Assembly (NCBI RefSeq): GCF_036014215.1
Contig: NZ_CP107921.1
Location: 806,001-870,000 of the forward strand
From: Streptomyces sp. NBC_00440
Lineage (GTDB): Bacteria > Actinomycetota > Actinomycetes > Streptomycetales > Streptomycetaceae
DNA: 64,000 nucleotides
Reading direction: 5' to 3'
Positions 25,796 to 34,518 of this stretch are shown piece after piece. Position 1 is the stretch's first letter, and each line of letters starts with the position of its first letter. The position numbers and the translations under genes are program-made. The notes beneath the pieces are model-generated. The model saw nothing but the letters and a program-made list of their open reading frames with translations. It was not told the DNA's origin and did not search any database.

Positions 25796-27796
25796 ATGAG
25801 CAGCGGCCGTATCGAAGTCTGCGTCGTCGGCGCCGGCCCCCGCGGTCTGTCCGTGCTGGAGCGGCTGTGCGCCAACGAACGGCGCTCCCCCTCGCACCCG
25901 TCGGTGACCGTGCACGTCATCGACCCGGCCACTCCGGGCGCCGGCGCCGTATGGCGTACCGAACAGTCCCGCCACCTCCTGATGAACACCGTGGCCTCAC
26001 AGATCACTGTCTACACGGACGAGAGTTCACAGATCGACGGGCCGGTCGAGCCGGGACCGAGCCTCTACGACTGGGCCCAGGAGCTGGTCGGGACACCGGC
26101 CGGCGGAAGCGGCGGGGACGGGCCGGAAGCCGTCGACGCGGCGACCCTCGCCGAGGCCCGGGGGCTGGGCCCCGACTCCTATCCGACCCGCGCCTTCTAC
26201 GGCAGCTATCTGGCCGACCGGTTCCGTCACATGGTCGCCCACGCGCCGGCCCATGTGACGGTCCGGGTGCACCGGTCGCGTGCGGTCGCCATGGCCGACA
26301 CCCACGGCGTACCCGGCGGGCCGCAGGGCGTCCGGCTCGAAGACGGTACGAGACTCGACCACCTGGACGCCATCGTTCTCGCACTCGGCCATGTCGCGGC
26401 CCGCCTCACCCCGCAGGAGGAGCGGACAGCGAGTCTCGCCCGTATCCACCACCTCACGTACATCACCCCCGCCAACCCGGCGGACCTCGACCTCAGCGCG
26501 ATCCAGCCGGGCAGCCCGGTGCTGCTCCGGGGGCTGGGACTCAACTTCTTCGACCACATGGCACTGTTCACCGTCGGGCGCGGAGGGACCTTCGACCGGG
26601 AGGGCGAGCGCCTGGTCTACCGGCCTTCGGGGAACGAACCGCAGCTGTACGCGAGTTCGCGTCGCGGTGTTCCGTACCAGGCCCGCGGGGAGAACGAGAA
26701 GGGCGCCTCCGGACGGTACTTCCCCCGGCTCCTGACCCCGGCGCTGATCGACGGACTGCGCAGCAGGCCGGCGGAGGCCGGCGGGGTCCGCTTCGCCACG
26801 GAGCTGTGGCCGCTCATCTCCCGGGAAGTGGAGAGCGTCTACTACGGCACCCTGCTGGCGGCCCGGGGGCGGGGCGCGGACCGTGAGCCCTTCACCGACC
26901 AGTATCTGGCGCTGCCGCCGGGACAGGACCCGGCGGCGCTGCTGGACGCCTGGCGTATCGGGACCGATGACCGCTGGAGCTGGGAACGGCTCACCAAGCC
27001 CTACGGGGACCGGGTCTTCACCGATCGCGACGCATTCCGGTCCTGGCTGCTGGACTACCTGGCCAGGGACGTGCGGCAGGCACGAGCGGGCAACCTCAGC
27101 GGCCCGCTCAAGGCCGCGCTCGACGTCCTGCGGGACCTGCGGAACGAAGTCCGGCTCGCGGTCGACCACGGGGGCCTGGACGGCGGCTCGCACCGGGACG
27201 ACCTCGAAGGCTGGTACACACCTCTGAACGCCTACCTCTCCATCGGCCCGCCGGCCTCCCGTATCGAGGAGATGGGCGCGCTCATGGAAGCGGGCATCCT
27301 GGAGGTCACCGGACCGGGCACCCGTATTCGCATCGACACGGGCAACCCGGCATTCGTCGCCGACTCCACTGTCATACCCGGCCCTCCGGTGCGGGCGCAG
27401 ACGCTGATAGAGGCCCGGCTGCCGGAGCCCGATCTGCGCCGCACGGCCGACCCGCTGCTGCGGCATCTGCTCAACACCGGCCAGTGCACCACGTACCGCA
27501 TCCCGGGCGGCCAGGAGGGCGGATACGAGACCGGGGGCCTCGCCGTGACCCCGCGGCCCTACCACGTCCTCGGGCCACAGGGCACCGCCCACCCGCGCCG
27601 GTTCGCCTACGGGGTTCCCACCGAGTCCGTGCACTGGGTGACCGCGGCCGGGATACGGCCCGGAGTGGACTCGGTGACGCTGGGCGACTCCGACGAGATC
27701 GCCCGCGCCGTGCTCGCCCTGCCCCCGGTCGCTCATGTCCCGGCCGGGGTACGCCCGTTCACCGCCGACTCCGACCTCGTGGGGGTGGTCGTATGA
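25796..27796 (+). CDS. creE: CreE-like FAD-dependent N-monooxygenase (aspartate to nitrosuccinate)
   Basis: A 666-residue FAD/NAD(P)-binding protein: Rossmann GAGPRGLSVLERL near residue 12, GAGAVWRTEQSRHLLMNTVA, RAFYGSYLADRF, and a C-terminal GVPTESVHWVTAAG. Length and architecture match the flavoprotein that, in cremeomycin-type clusters, oxidises the amino group of L-aspartate to nitrosuccinate. The strongest support is the next gene, a fumarase-superfamily lyase overlapping by ATGA, the same two-gene unit as creE-creD. The symbol is by homology and context. An alternative is another N-hydroxylase of the same broad family; adjacency to the lyase makes that less likely. Confidence 0.78.
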   Translation: MSSGRIEVCVVGAGPRGLSVLERLCANERRSPSHPSVTVHVIDPATPGAGAVWRTEQSRHLLMNTVASQITVYTDESSQIDGPVEPGPSLYDWAQELVGTPAGGSGGDGPEAVDAATLAEARGLGPDSYPTRAFYGSYLADRFRHMVAHAPAHVTVRVHRSRAVAMADTHGVPGGPQGVRLEDGTRLDHLDAIVLALGHVAARLTPQEERTASLARIHHLTYITPANPADLDLSAIQPGSPVLLRGLGLNFFDHMALFTVGRGGTFDREGERLVYRPSGNEPQLYASSRRGVPYQARGENEKGASGRYFPRLLTPALIDGLRSRPAEAGGVRFATELWPLISREVESVYYGTLLAARGRGADREPFTDQYLALPPGQDPAALLDAWRIGTDDRWSWERLTKPYGDRVFTDRDAFRSWLLDYLARDVRQARAGNLSGPLKAALDVLRDLRNEVRLAVDHGGLDGGSHRDDLEGWYTPLNAYLSIGPPASRIEEMGALMEAGILEVTGPGTRIRIDTGNPAFVADSTVIPGPPVRAQTLIEARLPEPDLRRTADPLLRHLLNTGQCTTYRIPGGQEGGYETGGLAVTPRPYHVLGPQGTAHPRRFAYGVPTESVHWVTAAGIRPGVDSVTLGDSDEIARAVLALPPVAHVPAGVRPFTADSDLVGVVV

Positions 27797-29220
27797 CCGA
27801 GCAGCCCGATGTGCTGACCGACGCCGGGCTGCTGTCTCCCGTGCGGGCCGGCACCCCTGTCGAAGCGGCTGTCTGCGACCGCGCCTGGCTCCAGGCGATG
27901 CTGGACGCGGAAGCGGCTCTGGCCCGTGCGCAGGCCGGACTGGGGACCCTGCCGAACGCGGCCGCGGACGCCATCACCCGGGCGGCGCGGGCGGACCGTC
28001 TCGACCTGCGTGCGCTGGCCGTCGAGTCCCGGGAGACCGCCAACCCGGTCGTCGGGCTCGTGCGGGCGCTCAGCCGGGCGGTGGCCGCCGACGACCCGGC
28101 CGCCGCCGAGTACGTACACCGCGGCTCCACCAGCCAGGACATCTTCGACACCGGTGCCATGCTGGTCGCCGGGCGGGCGCTGCGGATCGTACGGGCCGAT
28201 CTCACCCGGGTGGCCACGGCCCTGGGAGAGCTGGCCCGCCGGCACCGCGACACCGTGATGGCGGGCCGTACCCTGGCCCTGCACGCCGTGCCCACGACCT
28301 TCGGCCTGAAGGCGGCCGGCTGGCGGCAGCTCGTCCTGGAGGCGGACGCACGGCTCGGCCGGCTTCTCGACCACGGGCTGCCCGTCTCGCTGGGCGGGGC
28401 CGCGGGAACGCTCGCCGGGTACCTGGAGTACGCCCGGATCGACGGCGATGGAACGGCCGGAACCGACGGGCAGCCCGACCCGGACGACTACCTCGACCGG
28501 CTGCTCGACGCGTTCGCGTCGGAGACGGGTCTCGCACGGCCCGTGCTGCCCTGGCATGTCCTGCGTACCCCGGTCGCCGACCTGGCGGCGGCCCTGGCCT
28601 TCACCACCGGGGCGCTGGCCAAGATGGCTGTCGACGTGCAGACGCTGTCCCGGACGGAGGTCGGCGAAGTCGCCGAGCCGACTGCCGCCGGGCGGGGAGG
28701 TTCATCGGCCATGCCCCACAAGCGCAACCCCGTTCTGGCCACCCTGGTGCGCAGTGCCGCGCTGCAGGTTCCCGTCCTGGCCGCGGGCCTGACCCAGTGC
28801 CTGGTCTCGGAGGACGAGCGGTCCGGCGGTGTCTGGCAGGCCGAGTGGCAGTTGTTGCGGGAGTGCCTGCGGCTGGCCGGCGGAGCCGCCCACACGGCGG
28901 CGGAACTGGCCGAGGGCCTTGAGGTGCGCCCTGAGCGGATGAGGGCGAATCTGGAACTCACCGGGGGCGGGATCGTCTCGGAGCGGATCGCGGCGGTGCT
29001 GGCGCCCCGGATCGGCAAGGCCACGGCTCAGCGGGTACTGAGTGAGGCGTCCACGGTCGCGGCGCGGACCGCCCGGCCGCTGCACGACGTGCTGGCCGGA
29101 GCCCCGGAACTGCACGGCCGGCTGAGCGCGGCCGAACTGGCCGAGCTGTGCGATCCGGCGCGCTACACGGGCGCCGCGGCTGCGCTGGCGGACCGCGCAC
29201 TGCGGCAGACGGGGACCTGA
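27793..29220 (+). CDS. creD: CreD-like nitrosuccinate lyase (aspartase/fumarase superfamily)
   Basis: A 475-residue lyase. Superfamily signatures: HRGSTSQDIFDTGAM (conserved His/Thr-Ser loop), and GGSSAMPHKRNPV with the catalytic-loop Ser. It is close in pattern to 3-carboxy-cis,cis-muconate cycloisomerase and adenylosuccinate lyase, as nitrosuccinate lyases are. It should eliminate nitrous acid from nitrosuccinate, leaving fumarate. Its ATG overlaps the stop of the upstream flavoprotein gene (27793-27796), so the two are made together. A perfect-stem terminator follows. Muconate cycloisomerase activity is an alternative, but no protocatechuate-pathway gene is nearby. Confidence 0.8.
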   Translation: MTEQPDVLTDAGLLSPVRAGTPVEAAVCDRAWLQAMLDAEAALARAQAGLGTLPNAAADAITRAARADRLDLRALAVESRETANPVVGLVRALSRAVAADDPAAAEYVHRGSTSQDIFDTGAMLVAGRALRIVRADLTRVATALGELARRHRDTVMAGRTLALHAVPTTFGLKAAGWRQLVLEADARLGRLLDHGLPVSLGGAAGTLAGYLEYARIDGDGTAGTDGQPDPDDYLDRLLDAFASETGLARPVLPWHVLRTPVADLAAALAFTTGALAKMAVDVQTLSRTEVGEVAEPTAAGRGGSSAMPHKRNPVLATLVRSAALQVPVLAAGLTQCLVSEDERSGGVWQAEWQLLRECLRLAGGAAHTAAELAEGLEVRPERMRANLELTGGGIVSERIAAVLAPRIGKATAQRVLSEASTVAARTARPLHDVLAGAPELHGRLSAAELAELCDPARYTGAAAALADRALRQTGT

Positions 29221-29260
29221 GAGACGGCCCGCCGGAGCCTTGCTGCGGCAGGACTGCCCG

Positions 29261-29300
29261 ACCGCCCCCGCGCTGCTCCCAGGAACCGCGCGGGGGCGGT
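29261..29300. terminator. Bidirectional terminator after creD-like gene
   Basis: ACCGCCCCCGCGC (29261-29273) and its exact complement (29288-29300) form a 13-bp stem with a 14-nt loop. It lies between the convergent lyase and MFS genes. Confidence 0.75.
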
Positions 29301-29414
29301 GTTGCGCTGTGGCAGGGCCGCGTTGTGCCGAGGACGGTCGGCGCAACGCGGCGGTTCATGGAGGGGTGCGGGTGCCGGACCGGGACCCCGCTCGGGCCCC
29401 GACGGCGCACACCC

Positions 29415-30614
29415 TCAGGCGAGTTGCGCCTTCCTGGACGCGCCCACCGCCACCGCGGTCAGGAGGACAAGTGCGCCTCCGAGCCACAGCACACCGGCCG
29501 TTGAGCCGTCCACGACGCGGCCGCCGATGAGTGCGCCGAGGGCGATCGACAGATTGAACATCATGACGAAGAGGGACGAGGCGGCCTCGTTCGCTTCCGG
29601 TGCGGCCTTGAGCATCCAGGTCTGCAGGCTCACCGAGACTCCTCCGTACCCGAGGCCCCAGACCACCAGGAGGAGAAGCCCTCCGACGTGTCCCGTTCCG
29701 AGGACGGGGATGAGGACCATGGCAGCCGTCAGTACGAGGGCGATGACGAACAGCGTCCCCCGGACGTGCTTCGCGGCCCGGGAACCGGCCACGAAATTAC
29801 CGAGGATGCCCGCCACTCCGTAGATGAGCAGCAGTGAGCTGGTCATGTCGCCGTCGAAGCCGGAGATGTCCTGGAGGACCGGGCGGACGAATGTGTACGC
29901 GATGAAGTGACCGGTGATGAGCAGGAAAGTGGCCAGTACGCCGATCCGGATGGCCGTGTTGGCGCGGAGGAGCCGGGGCAGTTCGGCCATGGTGATCGTC
30001 CGGGTGGCCGGCAGCGGCGGGACCATCAGCACCAGGCAGACCAGAGCCGCCAGGCCGAGCAGCCCGACCGAGGCGAAAGCGGTGCGCCAGCCGCTCATGT
30101 CGCCGAGCAGGGTGCCGGTGGGCACACCGAGCACCGATGCGGTCGACACACCGCCGAAGATGATCGACATGGCCCGGGGGACATGCTTCTCGGGCACCAG
30201 CCGCAGGGCGAGGCCGCCCGCGATCGCCCAGAAGCCGCCGACGCTCACGCCGATGAAGAGGCGGGCGATGAGCAGGGTGGCGAAGTTCGGCGCCAGGGCG
30301 CCCGCCAGATTGGCCACACCGACCAGGCCGACCAGTACGGCCAGCACCCACCTGCGGTCCAGCCGGCCGGCGGCCACGGTGATCAGTGGCGCCGACACCG
30401 CGGCCACCAGACCGGGCACCGTCACCATCAGCCCGGCCGTGCCCTCGGACACATTCAGCTCGGAACCGACCGGCGTGAGCAGGCCGACCGGCAGCAGTTC
30501 CGATGTCATCAGGGAGAAGATTCCCAGGGTGACGGCGGCGACCGCGAGCCACCCCCTTAACGGCGACCTGTCCGTACCGGTGGTGGTGGCCACCGGGGAT
30601 TCGAGATCCGTCAC
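29415..30614 (-). CDS. MFS exporter (DHA1, AraJ-like)
   Basis: A 399-residue major facilitator with twelve predicted hydrophobic segments; typical DHA1 features are SLMTSELLPVGLLTPV in segment 1, RLDRRWVLAVLVG in loop 2-3, and GGFWAIAGGLALRL. Start: GTG at 30614, because it overlaps the stop of a preceding 32-codon ORF as GTGA and so is translationally coupled; a GTG at 30662 is possible but would overlap that ORF. The probable role is export of, or resistance to, the cluster product. It is the last gene of the leftward arm, behind the RsrR-like regulator. Confidence 0.85.
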   Translation of the reverse strand: MTDLESPVATTTGTDRSPLRGWLAVAAVTLGIFSLMTSELLPVGLLTPVGSELNVSEGTAGLMVTVPGLVAAVSAPLITVAAGRLDRRWVLAVLVGLVGVANLAGALAPNFATLLIARLFIGVSVGGFWAIAGGLALRLVPEKHVPRAMSIIFGGVSTASVLGVPTGTLLGDMSGWRTAFASVGLLGLAALVCLVLMVPPLPATRTITMAELPRLLRANTAIRIGVLATFLLITGHFIAYTFVRPVLQDISGFDGDMTSSLLLIYGVAGILGNFVAGSRAAKHVRGTLFVIALVLTAAMVLIPVLGTGHVGGLLLLVVWGLGYGGVSVSLQTWMLKAAPEANEAASSLFVMMFNLSIALGALIGGRVVDGSTAGVLWLGGALVLLTAVAVGASRKAQLA

Positions 30615-30709
30615 GGAGTGCCCCCGATCCCCTGCCGCAGTGGTTGCGGATCCGCCGTCCACCAGGGCAACACCTCGCAGACACAGATGCGTTCAGGCTG
30701 AGCACTCAT
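30611..30709 (-). CDS. 32-residue ORF coupled to the MFS exporter gene
   Basis: ATG at 30709 with AAGGGG 6 bases upstream. The product begins MSAQPERICVCEVLPWW and ends GIGGTP, with a CVC pair and a WW pair. Its TGA overlaps the exporter GTG (30614-30611). It may be a leader peptide that sets exporter translation, or a small functional protein. No family was recognised. Support is the ribosome site plus the exact GTGA overlap. Confidence 0.5.
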   Translation of the reverse strand: MSAQPERICVCEVLPWWTADPQPLRQGIGGTP

Positions 30710-30794
30710 GGTTGAACCCCTTGGTATCAGGATAAAAAATGTCCAGAATTGCTGTGCGGGTATTTCCCGCCGCTGCCCGGGGGCCGGCGGGGGT

Positions 30795-31274
30795 TCAGGC
30801 GCGGGAGTCGGCGAACCAGCGGCGCACACGGCCGGGCACCCCGGGGGCGGTGCGCTCCGCCGTGGCCTTGATGTCCGCGAGGGTCTGGCCCGCGAGTTCC
30901 CGGCGCCAGGCGACCTCGGCCTTGCGCATGGCCCGCGAAACGGTGCACGGACCGCCGTAGTTGTCCGGCATCCCCGCACCCGGCCCCTGCTGCCGGATCT
31001 CGGTGCAGCGGAAGGCCTGGTCCGGCCCCTCGATCGCCGCCACCACATCCATCAGGGTGACGTCCTCGGGCCTGCGGGCCAGCCGGAACCCGCCCCGCGG
31101 GCCCGGAGCGGACGACACGATGCCCGCCCGGGCCAGCGCTTGAAGCTGCTTGTTGAGGTAGGCCGCCGGCAGGTCGTGGTACGCCGCGAGCCGGGCAGCG
31201 GTGATCGCCCGCTCGTCCCCGGCCCACGCCAGGTTGAGGCAACTGTGCAGCGCCCATTCGACGCCCTCATGCAT
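30795..31274 (-). CDS. Rrf2 family regulator, RsrR-like [2Fe-2S] redox sensor
   Basis: A 159-residue Rrf2 protein with an N-terminal winged helix (AARLAAYHDLPAAYLNKQLQAL, GPRGGFRLARRPEDVTLMDV). With ATG 31274 as start (AGGA 7 bases upstream), candidate cluster ligands are Glu6 in GVEWALH, His33, Cys90 (FRCTEIR) and Cys110 (GGPCTVSRAM). From memory, the S. venezuelae RsrR ligands are Glu8, His33, Cys90 and Cys110, so spacing fits RsrR and not the three-Cys NsrR pattern. A GTG at 31280 is an alternative start. A 25-bp inverted repeat sits just upstream. It likely senses redox or nitrosative stress from the pathway and controls its own gene and the exporter. Confidence 0.85.
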   Translation of the reverse strand: MHEGVEWALHSCLNLAWAGDERAITAARLAAYHDLPAAYLNKQLQALARAGIVSSAPGPRGGFRLARRPEDVTLMDVVAAIEGPDQAFRCTEIRQQGPGAGMPDNYGGPCTVSRAMRKAEVAWRRELAGQTLADIKATAERTAPGVPGRVRRWFADSRA

Positions 31275-31280
31275 CCTCAC

Positions 31281-31305
31281 ATCCTGGATATTAATTGTCG
31301 AGGAT
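31281..31305 (-). promoter_or_regulatory. 25-bp 11-3-11 inverted repeat upstream of the Rrf2 gene
   Basis: Half-sites ATCCTGGATAT (31281-31291) and TTGTCGAGGAT (31295-31305) are separated by TAA. The second, reversed, matches the first at 8 of 11 positions. The 11-3-11 layout is the one reported for RsrR-type operators, and the site is immediately before the start codon, so autoregulation is likely. Confidence 0.55.
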
Positions 31306-31348
31306 ACGAGGACGCAACCCCAACGGCCGTACGTTCAAGGGGAGATGA

Positions 31349-32947
31349 TCAGGTGCGCGGCAGCAGCGCCGAACCCAGTTCGGCCTCCAGCCGGTTCAGG
31401 TCCCGCGCGTGGCCGTGCGCGGCAATGTGTCCGTCCGGGCGGACGAGGTAGTAGCCCGGCCGCCCACAGCCGCCGTACGGCGCGACATCCGCGCGCGCCA
31501 GCCGCACCACGCGCAGCGGCGGCCACCGGTCGACCAGGTGCCCGACCTCGGTCAGCCAGGCGGAACCGTCCCGGGGCGCGATCACGGCGACCGTCCAGGC
31601 CGACGGGTCCACGTCCGGGCCCGAGATACCGAGGGGCACCGCCCGCTCCCGGGGGAAGACGGCGCCGACCTTCAGACCGCCGGGCAGCCGGGTACGCGGC
31701 GGGCAGCCCGACCGGCGGGCCGGGTACTGGGTGGCGCGGGCCGGCGTATAGGCCAGGCGCCGGCCGGCCATCACCGGTGCGTAGAGCCGGGACACCGCGC
31801 CGGACCTGTCGAGCAGCCGGAAGGCCGCGTCGCGGGCCCGGATGCGCACCTGGCTGTCGACCATCCAGGCCCGGGTCTGCAGATCGGTGTCACGGACGAT
31901 GCGGCGGGTCGCCTCGGAGCGTTCCGGGCCGTACGTCCCCAGCAGCGAGCCCGGCGCCCGGCCCTGGATCACCGAAGCCAGTTTCCAGCCGAGGTTGTTG
32001 GCGTCCTGGAGACCGTTGTTCATGCCCTGTCCGCCCGCCGGGCTGTGCACATGTGCCGCGTCTCCCATGAGGAAGACACGTCCGCGCCGGAAGTCGGTGG
32101 CGTGCCGGGCATGGACCCGGAAGACCGTCTGCCACACCGGTTCCGTGATCCGCACCCCGCGTGGCCCCCGTTCGTCGAGAACGGCCTGCATCATGGGCAC
32201 GCTCACCTCACGGCCGCCGGCCATGACGGACAGGAAGCGGAAGACACCGTCCGGCATCGGCACGATCACCAGCGTCCCCGCCGGGGACTGGTAGTAGCTG
32301 ATCTCGTCCGGCGGAAGGTGGCCCTCGATCCGGGTGTCGACCAGCGCGAAGGCCATCTCGTACGTGCTGCCGTCGAAGCCGACGCCGATCTGGCCGCGCA
32401 CGGAGCTGCTCGCTCCGTCGGCGCCGATGACGAACGGCGCCCTGACGCGTTCCACTCCCCCGTCGGAATGCTCCAGTACGGCGGTGACACCGTCGGTGGC
32501 CTCGATGTCCCCGGAGTGGTCGACATCGTCCAGGGCCAGGAGCCGGACGCCGCGCTCGGGCTTGCCGCCGAGGCGCTCCAGCTGTCCGGTGAGCGCCTGT
32601 TCGGTCTCGTACTGCGGGAGGATCCGGGACGCCAGGTCCTCGGAGAAGCCGAAGGAGGCGAGCAGCCTGCGGTCGGAGAAGTAGCTGAAGGCGTCGATCC
32701 GGTTGGAGTTCCGCCGGATCTCCTCGTACAGCCCCACGTCCTCCAGGATGTCGAGCGCACGCGGCCACAGCGACAGGGCCTTCGGAGCGCGCACGGGCTC
32801 CGGCGCCCGGTCGATGACGCGCACCCGGACCCCGCGCCGCAGCAGCTCGCAGGCCGCCATCAGCCCGCTCGGTCCGGCGCCGACCACGAGTACGTCGAAG
32901 TCCGCCGCGGGGGGCCGGACGTCGCCCCCGGTCACTTGCCGTGTCAC
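31349..32947 (-). CDS. FAD-dependent aromatic monooxygenase (PF01494 type, with C-terminal thioredoxin-like domain)
   Basis: A 532-residue group A flavoprotein: VLVVGAGPSGLMAACELLRR, DG motif GADGASSSVRGQIG, GD motif LMGDAAHVHSPAGGQGMNNG. The C-terminal ~150 residues resemble the thioredoxin-like extension of polyketide-tailoring hydroxylases. It belongs to a different subclass from the monooxygenase at 24478-25737, so the cluster has two distinct ring-oxidising steps. The GTG start at 32947 overlaps the stop of ligase II (GTGA). The likely substrate is an amino-hydroxybenzoate derivative in this pathway; position and stereochemistry of oxidation cannot be told. Confidence 0.83.
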   Translation of the reverse strand: MTRQVTGGDVRPPAADFDVLVVGAGPSGLMAACELLRRGVRVRVIDRAPEPVRAPKALSLWPRALDILEDVGLYEEIRRNSNRIDAFSYFSDRRLLASFGFSEDLASRILPQYETEQALTGQLERLGGKPERGVRLLALDDVDHSGDIEATDGVTAVLEHSDGGVERVRAPFVIGADGASSSVRGQIGVGFDGSTYEMAFALVDTRIEGHLPPDEISYYQSPAGTLVIVPMPDGVFRFLSVMAGGREVSVPMMQAVLDERGPRGVRITEPVWQTVFRVHARHATDFRRGRVFLMGDAAHVHSPAGGQGMNNGLQDANNLGWKLASVIQGRAPGSLLGTYGPERSEATRRIVRDTDLQTRAWMVDSQVRIRARDAAFRLLDRSGAVSRLYAPVMAGRRLAYTPARATQYPARRSGCPPRTRLPGGLKVGAVFPRERAVPLGISGPDVDPSAWTVAVIAPRDGSAWLTEVGHLVDRWPPLRVVRLARADVAPYGGCGRPGYYLVRPDGHIAAHGHARDLNRLEAELGSALLPRT

Positions 32948-34518
32948 GATTCCGGGCCCTCCTGCGTCCGCAGCCACTGGGACAGTTCGATGCGCTTGAT
33001 CTTCATGGTGGCCGTACGGGGCAGCTCGGTCAGCGGCATCTGGACCGGAGCTGCCATCGGCGCGAGATCGGCCACCGCGGACCGCCACCGCTCGGCTTGC
33101 AACGGCCGGTCGTCCTTGGTGCATACGACCGGGACAGGCTCCTGGTGCGGGCCCGCCACCACGACGAGTTCGGTCAGCTCCTCCAGCCGGCCGAGCAGGG
33201 TGTCCTCGACCTCCAGGGTGCTGTGGATGGTCGGGATGACGTCGACCTCACGGTCCAGCAGATGGAGGCAGCCGAACCTGGAGCGGTATCCGACATCGCC
33301 GCCGCGCCACCAACTGCCGTGCACCTGCTGGTCGAAGCGCTCCCTCTCCCCGAAGTAGGTCAGGGCGCGGCCGCCGGTACTCACCTCGATGTAGCCCGGG
33401 GTCTCCCGGGACGGCCGGGCGCCGTTGCGGCTCACCAGCCGGAAGTTCGTCACGCCCGGCATGGCGAACCCCAGGCACCGGCCGTCGGCCTTGTGCGCGT
33501 TCTTCCGGGTGTAGCCACGGCCCACCAGCGGGCCGCACTCGCTCTGGCCGTAGATCTGGAAGAACAGCGGCGAGCGGCGTTCCGACGCCCCCAGCAGCCG
33601 GTCCATGGTGCTCGGGTGGATCGCGTCGAACGTGCTGCTGAAGTAGCGGACGCTGGCGAGCGGTTTGCGCGGGTGGTCGACGAGTTCTTCCCACTCCATG
33701 AAGGAGTTCGGGTGGGTCTCGATGAACCCGGGCCGTGTCTCGGCGAAGAGCTCCGCGACTCCGGCGGGCGCCGATTCGTTCATGATGACCAGCGGCATGG
33801 CCCGTGGCAGCAGTACGGCGAGCGCCAGATACATCCGCGAATGCACGTACGACACATGGATGGCCACGGTCTCGCGCCGGCGGACCAGGGAGGCGAGCCG
33901 TTCCTGCGGGCGGTACCGGCCGCGCAGGCTGCGCGCGGAGTGCACGACGAGCTTCGGCAGCCCTGTGGTGCCGGAGGTGTGCGTCATCAGCGCGGGCTGG
34001 TCGGGGTGGAGCATGACCGGCTGCTGCCGCGGCGACCCGGCAAGTCCGGCCAGGGTCACGGCGTCCGGCCGGGAGCCGGTGGTGACGATGACGCGGTCGG
34101 TGAGGTCGCCGATCGGGAAGGCGGACAGCGTCCCGTCCAGCTTCGTTCCGTCCGTGAGCAGATGCGGCCTGTCCAGCCGTTCGAGCAGTGCGGCGACACT
34201 CTCCCCCTCCAGAGCCGGTGACAGCATGACCGGCACGGCGCCGATACGGGCCGCCGCGGTTGCCAGCACATAGATGTCGAACCCGGGGCTCAGGTGGACC
34301 GCGACGTGCTCGCTCGGCCGGACCCCGGCGGCCCACAGGCGGCCCGCCATGTCGTCCACGTGCTCGGCGAGTTCGGCGACGGTCAGGGTGCGCCCGACAC
34401 CGGGCAGGGTGACCATGTCGTGGTCGAGCGTGATCAGTGTGCCGCCATTCTTCGCGGCGGCCGACTCGGGCACCGATCCGAGATAGAGGCCGTTGTTGCT
34501 GGAAGGTATCCGGAACAT
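32944..34518 (-). CDS. AMP-dependent ligase II, paralogue of ligase I
   Basis: A 524-residue ANL enzyme: THTSGTTGLPK, IYGQSECGP, GGDVGYRSR, HLLDREVDVIPT and TATMKIKRIEL. It is colinear with ligase I over its whole length, with long identical stretches such as HPNSFMEWEEL and FSSTFDAIHP, so they arose by duplication. It is coupled on both sides: TGATG with the 69-residue ORF upstream and GTGA with the monooxygenase downstream. Possible roles are activation of nitrite for diazotisation, activation of 3-hydroxyanthranilate as an acyl-AMP, or a second condensation. No carrier protein gene is present. Confidence 0.8.
   Translation of the reverse strand: MFRIPSSNNGLYLGSVPESAAAKNGGTLITLDHDMVTLPGVGRTLTVAELAEHVDDMAGRLWAAGVRPSEHVAVHLSPGFDIYVLATAAARIGAVPVMLSPALEGESVAALLERLDRPHLLTDGTKLDGTLSAFPIGDLTDRVIVTTGSRPDAVTLAGLAGSPRQQPVMLHPDQPALMTHTSGTTGLPKLVVHSARSLRGRYRPQERLASLVRRRETVAIHVSYVHSRMYLALAVLLPRAMPLVIMNESAPAGVAELFAETRPGFIETHPNSFMEWEELVDHPRKPLASVRYFSSTFDAIHPSTMDRLLGASERRSPLFFQIYGQSECGPLVGRGYTRKNAHKADGRCLGFAMPGVTNFRLVSRNGARPSRETPGYIEVSTGGRALTYFGERERFDQQVHGSWWRGGDVGYRSRFGCLHLLDREVDVIPTIHSTLEVEDTLLGRLEELTELVVVAGPHQEPVPVVCTKDDRPLQAERWRSAVADLAPMAAPVQMPLTELPRTATMKIKRIELSQWLRTQEGPES

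Noticed and set aside
25796..27796. Ornithine/lysine N-hydroxylase of a siderophore pathway
   Set aside because: Length (666 residues) and the ATGA-coupled fumarase-superfamily lyase match CreE/CreD better; no siderophore synthetase is nearby.
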